DNA from: Theobroma cacao
Lineage: Eukaryota > Streptophyta > Magnoliopsida > Malvales > Malvaceae
Length of the DNA: 64,000 bases
Direction: 5' to 3'
NCBI RefSeq assembly: GCF_000208745.1
Contig: NC_030852.1
Location: 23,909,285 to 23,973,284 of the forward strand
This document shows positions 11,463 through 21,960 of the stretch, piece by piece. The stretch's first letter is position 1. Each line of letters opens with the position of its first letter. The notes below the pieces were generated by a model. That model saw only the letters and a program-made list of their open reading frames with translations, was not told the origin of the DNA and did no database searches. The position numbers and the translations under genes are program-made.

Positions 11463-13900
11463 ATGATTGTGAGACCTTGACCTTTATAGACTCGTAGATA
11501 GAAATATACGCGATATCCCTAATCAAGGATAATTTTGTCATTTTCTCAATAAGCCCATAAAAGTAAGTTTTAAACAATGTTATGGCTTAAGTAGGCCTAA
11601 AGCATAAATGAATGATGAAAATATGGGTGAAATGACAAGGAAATGAAATTTTTGATGATTTTCATGTTCTAGGGGCAAAATGGTAATTTTGTCACTCGAG
11701 GACAAAATGGGAATTTTTGAAATTTTACACCACCTCACTTGTCATGCCCATGGATTTCAGCCATTAACATTTTACATTGTGGATAATTGAAACATTTTAT
11801 GTGGTGGAGAGAGATTGCTTAATGGATAAGTATTACACATGGACTAATGGAAACATGCCATGTGTCAAGCTTGGATTATTCTAGAATTTCCTTGTAAAAT
11901 CTATTTAAAACTCTCTTAGTCTCACCCATATGGCTGGCCAAAGCATGAAGTGAAGAGGAAAGGAAAGAACACGAACCCTAGGTGGGAAAATTGAAGAAAA
12001 AGTGTGGGATTTCAAGGATTAAGCTAATTTGTGGAGGGGCATTTTAGTAATTTCCAAGGGAGTGGATAAGCTTGGGCCATAAATATCCTCTCCTTCTAGC
12101 AACTTCTTGGGATTTCTAACAGCTTCTTCTTCTTGTTCTCTTCCCTCTCACGTTTCTTCAATTCCTCCATGGAAGCTTGATGTGAAGCTTTCATAACTTT
12201 CTCTCTCTAGCTCTAATTTTCATACCTTGGTGCCCTTTTGACTAGAACCCTTGTATTCTTCCACTCTCTCACTTTAAAACCCTTGAAAATGATGAAAATC
12301 TTGTTTCCATAATCTCTCACTAGTTAGGTGTTTTAGGGAGAGAAAGAGGAAGCTTTATTAATAGCTTGAGAGCTTTTGGAAAGAAGTTCAAAGTTACAAA
12401 GCTATCAAGGTGAGTAGTAAACTAGTATTGGGTTTTAAGTGTTGAGAATGACTAGAGATTTGATTTGTGAATATTTTGTAGTTGAGATTGTTAATTCACT
12501 TTGGAGTGATAGGAAAGTGAAAATGGATGGCCATTTAAAGGGTAATTGAAAGCTAGCTAAAAGATAGCTTTTAGAGTTTATAGTATGTAAATTAACATTA
12601 TGGAAATGTTAATTTGATGGTAGGTGCTAACGAAGCCCTATCACCCCAATTGGATCATTAGGGGGATTAAGAGTCGGCTAAAGGCTCAACAAATACTGGT
12701 GAGTGGACTTGCATTTCAAACTTGTTTTAGGGAATATGAAAGATTCTATCCAACTTGTCTTAGAAAATGTATCTTGAGAACAAGCTTTTAGTAAAATGAT
12801 TTTATATTGTGAAAATGTGCTATACAATGGTTTATGTGTTATCACAATATGATAAAATGCATGATATGCATTGGATGCTTCTTTGCATGTTGATGTGGAC
12901 CTGACTATGTGCGAGTAGGAGTGCACATAAGTCGTTGCTGACCCGACTATGTGTGAGTGGGAGTGCACATAAGCCGTTGTTGACCCGGATATATGCGAGT
13001 GGGAGTACGCATAAGCCGTTGCATATGAGATGATGATGATGGGAGGGTGTATATGATGATTGATATATATATATATATACAGATATGGTATATGGTTGTA
13101 AATGCAAATATGTGAGCATTTGATTTGTTGAAATTTGGGAGTTTACATGTGTTACATGTTGCTATTGTTATTTTAGCAAGATGGCTTGTTTTAAAGGAAA
13201 ATAAGACGTTTTCCTTGATGTTCTGACTCTCGCTGCAGCGAGAAACTCTTGGGTTTGAGGGCCTTCACCAAACCTAGTTCTCGCTGTAGCGAGAAACTTT
13301 CTGTCCATTTTGGCTAACAAGTGGGTTTTGCTATATTTTCTGATTCTTTGGTACAATAGTTGAGTATGAATCTTTTAAGTGATTTACTCATGAGGGATTT
13401 ACATGAAGGGTTCTACTAAGAACTAGAATAAATTACATTATTTTGAGAAAATGAGTGCATCATGATTTCGATAAACATTCCTTATGGTATGCTTGTTCCC
13501 TTCTTGTTCACTCACTGAGTTTATACTCACCGCTTTTAACTTCATGTTTTCAGATTAAGAGATAGTCGGTAACTAGGACGAGGTGTCCTCGTGGGCTTGT
13601 ATCCATCTTTTGGTAGGTGTCTCGACATTCAGTAGCTGTACATTCGTTTGAGTCTCTCCGTTGGACATCGAGTCTCCTTTTGTTGTGTATAGACGAACCT
13701 AATGTGAATTATTAAGATACATGTGTAGACAGTGTATATACACTTGTTTGGTATGCCAGTATGAAGTGGCAATGCTTAATATTATTTTGATTCTAAGTTA
13801 TGATAGTTTATGATGGAATGATGAACATGTCAGATTAATAGGCTTGCTTGGGCTTAGTGGACTACGTCCATTGGGCCCATGCGCCGGTCATGACAATGAT
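11463..13900 (+). mobile_element. Solo LTR, TGTCA...GTGACA family (copy 2), with ATGAT target-site duplication
   Basis: The LTR itself is 11468-13895, starting TGTGAGACC and ending GTCATGACA. It is flanked by ATGAT at 11463-11467 and at 13896-13900, a perfect 5-bp target-site duplication. It is collinear with 4988-7721, including a 42-bp minisatellite (about 12896-13022) and two 'ctcgctg(t/c)agcgag' palindromes (about 13225, 13280). It inserted into the internal region of the gag-only element, and LTR-LTR recombination then removed its own body. Confidence 0.9.
12896..13022. repeat. 42-bp minisatellite inside LTR copy 2, 3 units
   Basis: Three units of about 42 bp, each with 'tgacc(c/t)g...atgtg(c/t)gagt' and 'gagtgcacataag(c/t)cgttg'. 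It is homologous to the array at 6302-6433. Confidence 0.85.
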
Positions 13901-15299
13901 CAAGAAGAAATAAGAATGATTACAAAAGACTTTTGGCTATCTTCACTAATCATGATTCCAATTCATTCCAAGAAATGCATGCATGATTTCAATAAAAAAA
14001 CATGGGCATATGCAAAGGATGATCAATGAAGTTCAAGGTACATGCTATTTCCCAATGTTCCATAATTCATGAGTGATACAAATTGTTATGAAATATTGAA
14101 GATAAAATACTTAACTCATGAATGTATCTAACATAAGTATCCAAGCATAAATGAATACAAGTTGTTAAGATTCAAGAAATAAGCATTCAATTAAGGCTCA
14201 TAAGATATTCATTACTAACTCAAGCTATAGGCAATTTTTCATCTTAAACCGAGTCATTCATGGTAGCTTATAAGCTAATGTTGGATGCATACAAAGTCTT
14301 TAGATCATGTATTCATTTAGGCTCATGGAGAACATAGTTAAGATTCAAAGCACATTCAAAATATTCTTAAACTATGTCAACACAATATATATTATGATCT
14401 AACTTGACAATTTAAATTTCTCATTCAAGAGCATAATCCAAGTCAAGTTGTAGACTTCAAATCTTAAGATCTAACAAGATGAGATATCATGTAATTATGT
14501 GACTTGACCAAAAATGATAGATGAATTAAAGATATTTTTCATGAAGTTCAATGTGTTTAACATAACTGCTTTCGCATGGATAATCAAGAAATCAATTTTG
14601 AAATAATCGATTAAGCACAATCATAAAGCGTATTCCAAAAATTGATTCAAGACCAAGTATTTTAACATTTCAATTCCTCAAGAAATGATTTAATCAATGT
14701 GACCATATGAACATTTCATTCTCAAGAAATAATGTCATCTATGCAAGCACAAGAGTAGTATTAGGATTAATAGATTCAAGTATGTGATCATGCATTCATT
14801 TTCATCAAGAACAAGTTATAACAACATTTTCAACATGTGATAAACTTGTTCAAGCTATATATCAACATAAGCTCAAGCATGACAAATAATTTTCTCCTAT
14901 AAGCTCATATTGATGAAATCAATTCAAGTAGTCAAGTATTCCTTGCAATTAACAATTTTGCCCAATCAACAATCAAGTATATATTTTTCAAGCAAATGCA
15001 ACATGAACAACACTCAATGCTCGAACAAGTAATTCACAAATAATCAAATTTCATCAATCAAACATTCCTAAAAAATTAAAAGAGTAAGGAAATAGACATC
15101 ACTCATTTTTCATTTAATGTTCAATCTTCAAATTGCTTTTCCTTGTTAATTGATACCTACAAAAATCATTTTCACTAAATATTTGGCATCCAAATTGCTT
15201 TGGGTCCTTGAGGGTTAGTCCCATCAATCATATGCACAAAATGATAAGTTGAACAAGGAATACAATAGGAATTCAAAAGAGTTCCTACTCCTAATTTCT
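13901..15299. other. Non-coding internal part of the gag-only element
   Basis: AT-rich sequence continuing that of 9665-11462 across the solo LTR. No open frame of note and no pol motifs were seen on either strand. Confidence 0.5.
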
Positions 15300-15950
15300 T
15301 ATCTTTCATTTCTTTTAACAATACTTCTCAATTTCCTATTTTCTTCTTTTAATTGATCATAATTTCTTTAAAGTATTTCAACATCAATTCTCTGTTGATT
15401 ATTTTCTTCCATCAATGATTCATTTCCAAGTCTAAGATTTAAGATTTTCTCTTTTTGACTTAAGCTTGGATTTTGAAATGTAAGAGTTAAGTCTTCAAAC
15501 ATATTTGCCAATTCATTATCCATAAGAATATGAGAAGTAGATCCTACCTCATAATTTGGTCTTAAATTTTGAAATTTGATGTTCTCTTCATCGTCACTTG
15601 ATGAGCTTTTATCCAAGAATCATCTTCTTTTAGTTCACTTTTAAGTGGTTGTCATGTAGCTCTTCTAGCTTGTCCCATATTTCTTTGGCATTACATCAAT
15701 TTTGAACTTGATTGCATTGCCCTTCTCTAAGTGGACTAAGGATAGTATGCATGGCTTTGGCATTAAGTTCAATTAAATCAAGATCATGTGAATTCCAATT
15801 TTCCATATCTTTTTCTATTTTGTATGGATCGTCTTCAATTTGCTTCCATGTTTGATAATCATTTGCAATAATGTAGTGTATCATTCTATATCTCCAAACA
15901 TGAAAATCTTCAGCATTGAAATATGGAGGCTCAAGATGTGGTGATCCTTC
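15300..15950 (-). pseudogene. Second gag unit (UBN2 type), degenerate
   Basis: The minus strand reads GSPHLEPPYFNAEDFHVWRYR (15947 downward), then 'MIHYIIANDYQTWKQIEDDP' and 'LDLIELNAKAMHTILSPLRE' (15884-15700). This is the N-terminal and central part of the UBN2 gag domain of plant Copia elements. After a stop it continues 'CNAKEIWDKLEELHD' (about 15690-15640), the end of that domain. It then jumps to an acidic tract 'SSSSDDEEN' and a probable coiled coil ending in 'LGNESLMEENNQQRI' (15616-15368). A zinc knuckle between these parts is missing, so a deletion is likely. It follows the first gag unit in the same reading frame, one stop codon apart. Confidence 0.75.
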
Positions 15951-17030
15951 TTAGGTCTTGTAATCATTAAGTGCCATGAAACAAAAATTTGCAACTTCAT
16001 CATCCTCCTCAACTTGAGAGTCATCACTAGTGCTCCAAGTGGTTTTCAACCTTTTCTTCTTGAATTTTCTTGAAGTGTTCCTCATGTTGTTGTTAGAACA
16101 TTCATACTTAGTGTGGCCAAGCCTTTTACGATCAAAACATATCAAGTGATCTCTTATATCTTCTTCCTTAGGCACATCCTTCCTTATAGGTTTCCTATTT
16201 TTAAGGTTTTTCTTCATGAATTTATTAAATTTCCTAGCTAACATAGCTATGTCTTCCTCAATTTTACTCTCATTCTTAGTGCTTCTTTCTTCTTCCTCAA
16301 TAAATTTAAGGGATATTCCCTTTTGTTTGACCTATTTTCTCTTAGGTTTTTCTCTCTCATTCTCATGTTTAAGTGTCAATTCATAAGTAAGAAGAGAACC
16401 TATGAGGGCCTCTAACTTAAAATCATTTAGGTTTCTAGCTTGTTCTATAGCCGTGACTTTGGGTCTCCAAGATTTTGGTAACCTATAAAGGATTTTCTTT
16501 ATAAGTTGTGCATTTGGGAAGTCCTTTCCTATGGCTTTTAACCCTCATATAATGTTAGTGAATCTTTCAAACATGTCATTAATTTACCCACCCTCTTTCA
16601 TTCTAAAAAGGTCATAGTCATGTGTAAGCAATCAAATCTTAGATTCCTTGACTTGGTTGGTGCCCTCATAATTAATTTCCAAGGTGTCTCAAATTTGGTT
16701 AACATTTTCACACATAGACACATTGTTAAACTCATTAGTTCCTAAGGCACAAAAAAGAGTGTTATAAGCCGTACAATTTATTTGAATTAAATTCCTATCT
16801 TTATCATCCCATTTTTTCCTATGCTTAATGACTATTTTGCCATCTACCTCCTTACTTGGAACATGTGGACCATCAAGTATGACATTCCAAACATCTAAGT
16901 CCATTGATTGAATAAATATTTTCATACGTTTCTTCCAATAAGGGTAGTTATTACCTGCAAAAGGGGTGGCCTTTGGATCAATTGCCTTTCACCAAGAATG
17001 GTTGCCATCACCTCCATTTTTACGATTTGA
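15951..17030 (-). pseudogene. First gag unit (UBN2 plus zinc knuckle), degenerate
   Basis: The minus strand begins near 17030 with 'FAGNNYPYWKKRMKIFIQSM' (after a frameshift). It continues 'LDVWNVILDGPHVPSKEVDG' and 'INCTAYNTLFCALGTNEFNN' (16925-16689), the plant UBN2 gag domain. Broken frames follow. Then a basic region (16244 onward) leads to a CCHC knuckle reading 'CFDRKRLGHTKYEC', where the usual second cysteine is replaced. Last comes the acidic tail 'TWSTSDDSQVEEDDEVANF', ending 'CFMALNDYKT' and TAA. Gag packages element RNA into particles; this copy cannot make an intact one. It lies directly after the primer site of its LTR. Confidence 0.8.
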
Positions 17031-17080
17031 GCTTTTACAATGGATCTCTCAAAAGCGGTTAGACCTATAAAATTTGAGAC

Positions 17081-17097
17081 CAAGCTTTGATACTAAT
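17081..17097 (-). other. Primer binding site of the gag-only element
   Basis: The minus strand reads ATTAGTATCAAAGCTTG immediately after the LTR end CTAACA. It is a close variant of the ATTGGTATCAGAGC site, complementary to initiator methionine tRNA, used by most plant Copia elements. It fixes the minus orientation and the LTR boundary at 17098. Confidence 0.75.
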
Positions 17098-18672
17098 TGT
17101 TAGTGTAGAAGTCTCAAAGAGCAATATACTAAGAAAGGGTGAATTGGTATTTGAAAATTCTTTTTAAAAACGAAGTATAAAAATTAAAACTTTTTCACCC
17201 AAAAATATTTTTTAGTATCAAAAACAAGTTTTCAACAATAAATTACTTACATAAAGATAATATACCAAAGAAAAATATTTTCCTAAGTTAAATGCTAGCT
17301 ATGAATAATAAAGTAACATATTTTCATAAGTGTAAAATAATAAATCAATATCAAACTAGTTTCCTAAGGCAAATGCAAGCAATGAATAATAATGCAAAAA
17401 ATTAAAAAGAAACACAAGGGTTTTATAGTGATTTAGCTTTTTTTATACTTACATCCACTCTCTTGGCAACCAAGGAGTTTCTAATCCACTAAAAGGATTC
17501 TTGCTTTTTAACAAGATCAAGTGATAACTCCTACACCTGCTTTTTTACGGGATCAAGTGATGATCTTTACACAATTTATAAAGGGATTCTTGCTTTTTAA
17601 TGGGATCAAGCGATAACCCACCAATAATAGTTTTTACGAGCTCAACCACAAACCTTTACAAATAACTTTTCAAGGTTAAGCTAAAACTTTTACAATAAGG
17701 TATAAGTTTCAACAAGAAAATGCCTTTACAAAGGCTGGGTGCCAAGACTTTAAGCTTCAGTGTAATGAGAGAAGCAATTTCAGCTTGATTGAAACAAATA
17801 CATGGCTTTTCAAATCTTTATGAAAGACTAAAATGAGGCTAGAGAGTGAAGATGAGCTTTTGAAGGTCTTTTTACTGTTTGAAGCTTAGGTCAAGTCTTC
17901 TTTTTCTTCCAAATAGCTCAAATACAGTTATTTGTAGCTATTGTGAAGTTTGGAGCTATTAGACAGAAGTTTAAATCAAATCTGATCGTTGATGAAGCTT
18001 GAGCGTCGACTACAATGCTCTTAGGATTGACTATGTCTTTCAAATTTCTAAAATTAGGGCTTCATAGTAAAGTATAACTTTCCTCTACTTGATCCAACTC
18101 CCGAGAGTATTCTTTTTACAAATCTATGCTGCTATAGTCGACTATGACCCCTTATAGTCAACTATGTGTGTGTAAAGTCAATTTTTTGATGCTTTTGACT
18201 TGTTAGGGTTGATTATATTTGAGCTAGGGTCGATTATGTCTGTTCAAATCATCATTTTCTTGAGCTTTTTGGAATAGGGTTGATTGTAAACACTTCAGGG
18301 TCAACTATGGCTCATATTGTTCAAGTTTTGCACTCTTTCTACCTTTGAGTCAACTTGAGCTTTTTTAGGATTCACTCTTGACTTGTTTCTTGAGGTTTCC
18401 TTAGCTTTTTAACGCTTCATTTTAGCTATTTCTCCCTTGCCTTGTTGCTACATTCAAATAACATTTCAAGGCATGTTTATTCTTGCATTCTTAGCTGAAT
18501 ATGCATTGTTTGAAAGCTTTTATGATGTTTTCTAATGATACATAGCTTTTGAAACAATTATGTAACCTTAGGGGATTAAAAATGTATTTGAGACAATCTT
18601 AAATGCTTGACATTAAGTTCTAGATAACATGTGGTTTTTGTCAATCAAAACATAATGTAACTCAAGGCTAAC
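17098..18672 (-). mobile_element. 5' LTR of the gag-only element
   Basis: The plus strand starts TGTTAGTGTAG at 17098; the far end ...GGCTAAC is interrupted at 18672 and its last base is 21776. It carries the Copia LTR landmarks seen elsewhere in the window: 'ttttatagtgatttagc', followed by 'tacatccactctcttggcaa' and repeats of '(a/g)ggatcaagtgata' at 17510-17640. Between about 18003 and 18310 there are eight copies of a 'ggGTCGACTATg'-like word. Confidence 0.75.
18003..18310. repeat. Eight dispersed GTCGACTATG-like words in the LTR
   Basis: Variants of GTCGACTATG occur near 18005, 18034, 18137, 18156, 18206, 18228, 18283 and 18299, with the core written GTCGAC, GTCAAC, GTTGAT or GATTGAC. 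The spacing is irregular, so this is not a simple tandem repeat. Confidence 0.65.
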
Positions 18673-21600
18673 TATCAAGCCCGATCTTATAAAATACTTT
18701 CCATGTCATTCATATGATTGACAATATGCTTGCATACTTGGAAAGCCCCGAAAGAAAAATCGTTAAAAGACGACAATGTACCAAATGATACAATTAAGTT
18801 AATTTAAGCCTCGAACTAGATCAAATACAGAATTTAAAATGCAATTAAGAATATTAGAGTCCCAGAATGCTTTAATATGGTGATTTGGAGTTCGAGGATC
18901 AATTTGGAGTCAAACCGGAATTTTTACTGTCCAAGGGCAAAATGGTCATTTACCACCTAGGGACACAATGGGAATTTTTAGAAAAGATTTTTTTTTTGGC
19001 CCCATTTGACTTATTGGAGTATAATTTGAGGGTTTGGCAGTGAAAAAGTTTAATTCCAGTGATTTCTAGAGTGTAGGGGCAAAATCGTAATTTTACCACC
19101 CGCGGACAAAATTTGAGATTTTGAGAGAATTTAGATCAAATTTGACAAATTGGAGAATGGTATGAGTATAAGGGATGAAAAATATGTCTATGGGCAATTT
19201 TTCAGTTTTTGAGGCAAAAATGTAATTTTTGACTTTTACAGGGGTAAAAGTGTAAATTTCAAAAATTACTCCACCAAGACTTTGGATAAGTCTGAGAATT
19301 TTATCTAAGCTATGGATATGTGGGACAAGTGTATGGTGAAAATTTGGAAACAAATGGATGGCTAGAATTTAAGGAATTAATAAAATATTAAAAAATGAAT
19401 AAAATAATATTATATTATTTTAGCCTTTAAAAAGGTAAAAATTCCGGAATTCTCATCTTCTTCAGCTGTCCAAACCAGGGGAGAAAAGGGGAAAAAAAAA
19501 ACAAGAATCCTACCTGAAAAATTTGGGGAAAATCAAGAGAAATCAAGAAATCAAGCATTAAAAAGGTAAATTTCATTGATTTTCCTTGTGATTTTCACTA
19601 CCCATGCATTTTTTTCTCATTTCCATGCAAAATTAGAAAGTGGGTATGGACACCCATGCTGGCCAAACCTCCATGGATGAGTTTTGAGCTTGATTTTTGG
19701 TTGATTTTAATTGAATTAAGTGATTTTAGTTAAGTTATATTGAAATATAGCAAAAATAAGCTAGAAATATAATTTTCTCCCATTGAAACCCATTATGCTG
19801 AATTTTCTAGGGGAATATTGGCTGCTGATCTTGATGGTTATTTGAGGAATTATGATGAATAATGATGAATTATGAGCCTAGAAAAATAATGGAAATTTTC
19901 GGAGCAAAAATACAAATTTTTACCCACTAGGGGTATTTTCGTAATTTGTTATCGGGACTGATAATTTGCACCACACTGAGGGACATTAAGTCAATTTGGG
20001 TGCAATTGAGGTATAGAAACTGAAAAAAATTAATTTGGAGTTTAAACGGACGCGTATATCAATTTATCGGGTAAAAGACCGAAATAGGCTAACACCGCAT
20101 TTAGGCAAAAATTTAGACATTTTTGCATTCCATATCAAGCATTAGTAGTCTAAATTAGTTTAATTTCAATTTAGTACCAATGTGGTGAATTTCTCGATTT
20201 TGTACTGTGTCAAGGTGGTGAGTCCTCCGATAAAGGCAAGGGAATTGCACCCGAGGACCAATAGTCTGAGTATTTCGAAAATCCCCACTCTAGACACGGT
20301 GAGTAACCTTACCATCATTTTAATTATCTAAAGTATGTTTTTATTCGGTTTTGGTGAATTTTATGAAAATGAGTTCAAATGGTAAATTTTTATGTTTTGT
20401 AAACAAAATGAGTTTAAATGAAAATATTTTATAAATTGTCTTGAAACGAAATAACGATTTTGAAAATAGAGTAATTGGAGACCACTGATATGTTGTAAAT
20501 TTAAAATTGAATTAATGGCTTATGTTATTGTATTGGCATGACTGGCTGGGCTGTGTTTTTTATGAATTATATGAATTGCTTTATTTTACCCTTGCAGGCT
20601 GGGTAGTAATATATTAGCCCTGTCATGCTGTCAAAATTTTATTGTATGGTGGGTTTGACCTGCTGCAGTGGGCTGGATTCTGTGGACTAGCCTATTAGAG
20701 GGGCACGGAATCCTGTTATATTTTTACCTCGGTTGGAGAGGCGAGTAGGGTAACTCCTGAGGTATAACTTTTAGAGTTCACTTCACGCCAAACCACCTCG
20801 TGAAGGGGAACTCGGCCAACGCCAAGGAATGGCTATGTTTTCAAAATAAAAACATGACTTTCTAATAGCCTTGGCGGACTCAGTTGGGATAGCCCTCGGC
20901 CAAGGTATCCCAAATAACTGAGTATGATAATAATTTTTGGCATGAGCCAAGCTTTTTAAGAAATTCATAAGCCATACTGATTACTTGCTTTAAATAAATT
21001 GATTTCATTTGGTTGAAATAAGTTGAAAGATGATAAATTACAGTTTGATGAAATGTTTTAATAGTCTCCTTTTACTCGACTTTAGATATTTTGAGTGATG
21101 TTTGTTTACTCACTGGGATTTTATAATCTCACCACCCTCATTTCCACCCATTTCAGGCTCAGAATAGATTGTAGATAACTGATATCGGCGAGGATTACAG
21201 TTGAACTTGCCACATCCAAAGACTGTAGGTTCATTTCTTTTGATACTTTTGGTCATTCGTGGGCCCACGTGTCACTGTAAATTAAATTCTATACTTTGGT
21301 TATCTGTATTACGGTATGTAAGAATTTATTTTGCTTTTACGCTATAAAAATTATTTATGCAGTGTTCTTAAAATATCGTTTTATGTGAAAATTGAATATT
21401 TTATTGAATATTTTTATTTTATTATAACAGTCATAATTCCATTTTAAACGAATGTTTTAGACATCCAAAATTATTTTTGATTAAGAAATATGTGTTTTCC
21501 ACTTACATACTATATTTTTAGATGATTTTGAGATTTTTGGGATAAATGACCAAAATACCCCTGTGAGATGAAAATTATTATTTTATTTGTTTAAGTTGGA

Positions 21601-21775
21601 AACAGTTTAAAATCCTTTAGAATGTGGTATTTGGAAACAGTTACCCACAGGGGAAATGAGAAGTTGATATTAAAGCCTTGCAGGGTTTCGGTTGACATTC
21701 CGGGTAATGAATGTCAATCGAGACGTCGCGGCGGTTGTCACGGGCTTGATAGGAGTTCCGGGTCGTGACACTAAC
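18668..21775 (+). mobile_element. Solo LTR of 3.1 kb with CTAAC target-site duplication (copy B)
   Basis: The LTR is 18673-21770 and begins TATCAAGCCC; sister copies begin TGTCAA, so the TG start is mutated here. It ends GGGTCGTGACA. CTAAC lies at 18668-18672 and 21771-21775, a perfect 5-bp duplication. No retrotransposon body remains. Orientation was chosen by collinearity with 4988-7721: same terminal GGGTCGTGACA, and a same 'ttactcactgggatttta ... atttcaggctcag' stretch near the end. The first 700 bp are repeated inverted at 1-706 and the first 1.45 kb at about 31300-32769. Confidence 0.9.
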
Positions 21776-21776
21776 A

Positions 21777-21960
21777 ATGTTGTTAGTCATGTGTGGCGAA
21801 GGATAGCACATGATCTAGTTTATGTTGAATGTGGAACCAAGCACTATACACCTCGGGATGAAAAATATAAATTAGTGCTTGCAATCATCTATGTCGTAGA
21901 ATGGTTAATACCCAAGACTTATAGGTCGACCATAAGTGTCGACCACAAGTGTCGAAATGA
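21777..21960. other. Short spacer between two minus-strand Copia elements
   Basis: It contains a weak plus-strand frame reading 'KHYTPRDEKYKLVLAIIYVVEWL', faintly like a retroelement RNase H. It is too short and diverged for a firm call. No 3' LTR matching the Copia element on the right is present. Confidence 0.3.

Larger units (their letters stand above)
9568..21776 (-). mobile_element. Gag-only Copia-type retrotransposon (TR-GAG-like), with two nested solo LTRs
   Basis: Reading on the minus strand. The 5' LTR spans 21776 and 18672-17098 (TGTTAG...CTAACA, about 1.58 kb) and is split by a solo LTR. Next to it lies a tRNA-iMet-like primer site (17097-17081), then two gag units (about 17030-15300). 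About 3.8 kb of sequence without any pol domain follows (15300-13901 and 11462-9665). A purine tract AAAAAAGGAGAGA precedes a truncated 3' LTR (9664-9568), which matches the first 95 bp of the 5' LTR. The absence of protease, integrase, RT and RNase H fits the described class of terminal-repeat elements carrying only GAG. Loss of pol by deletion is the alternative. Confidence 0.6.
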
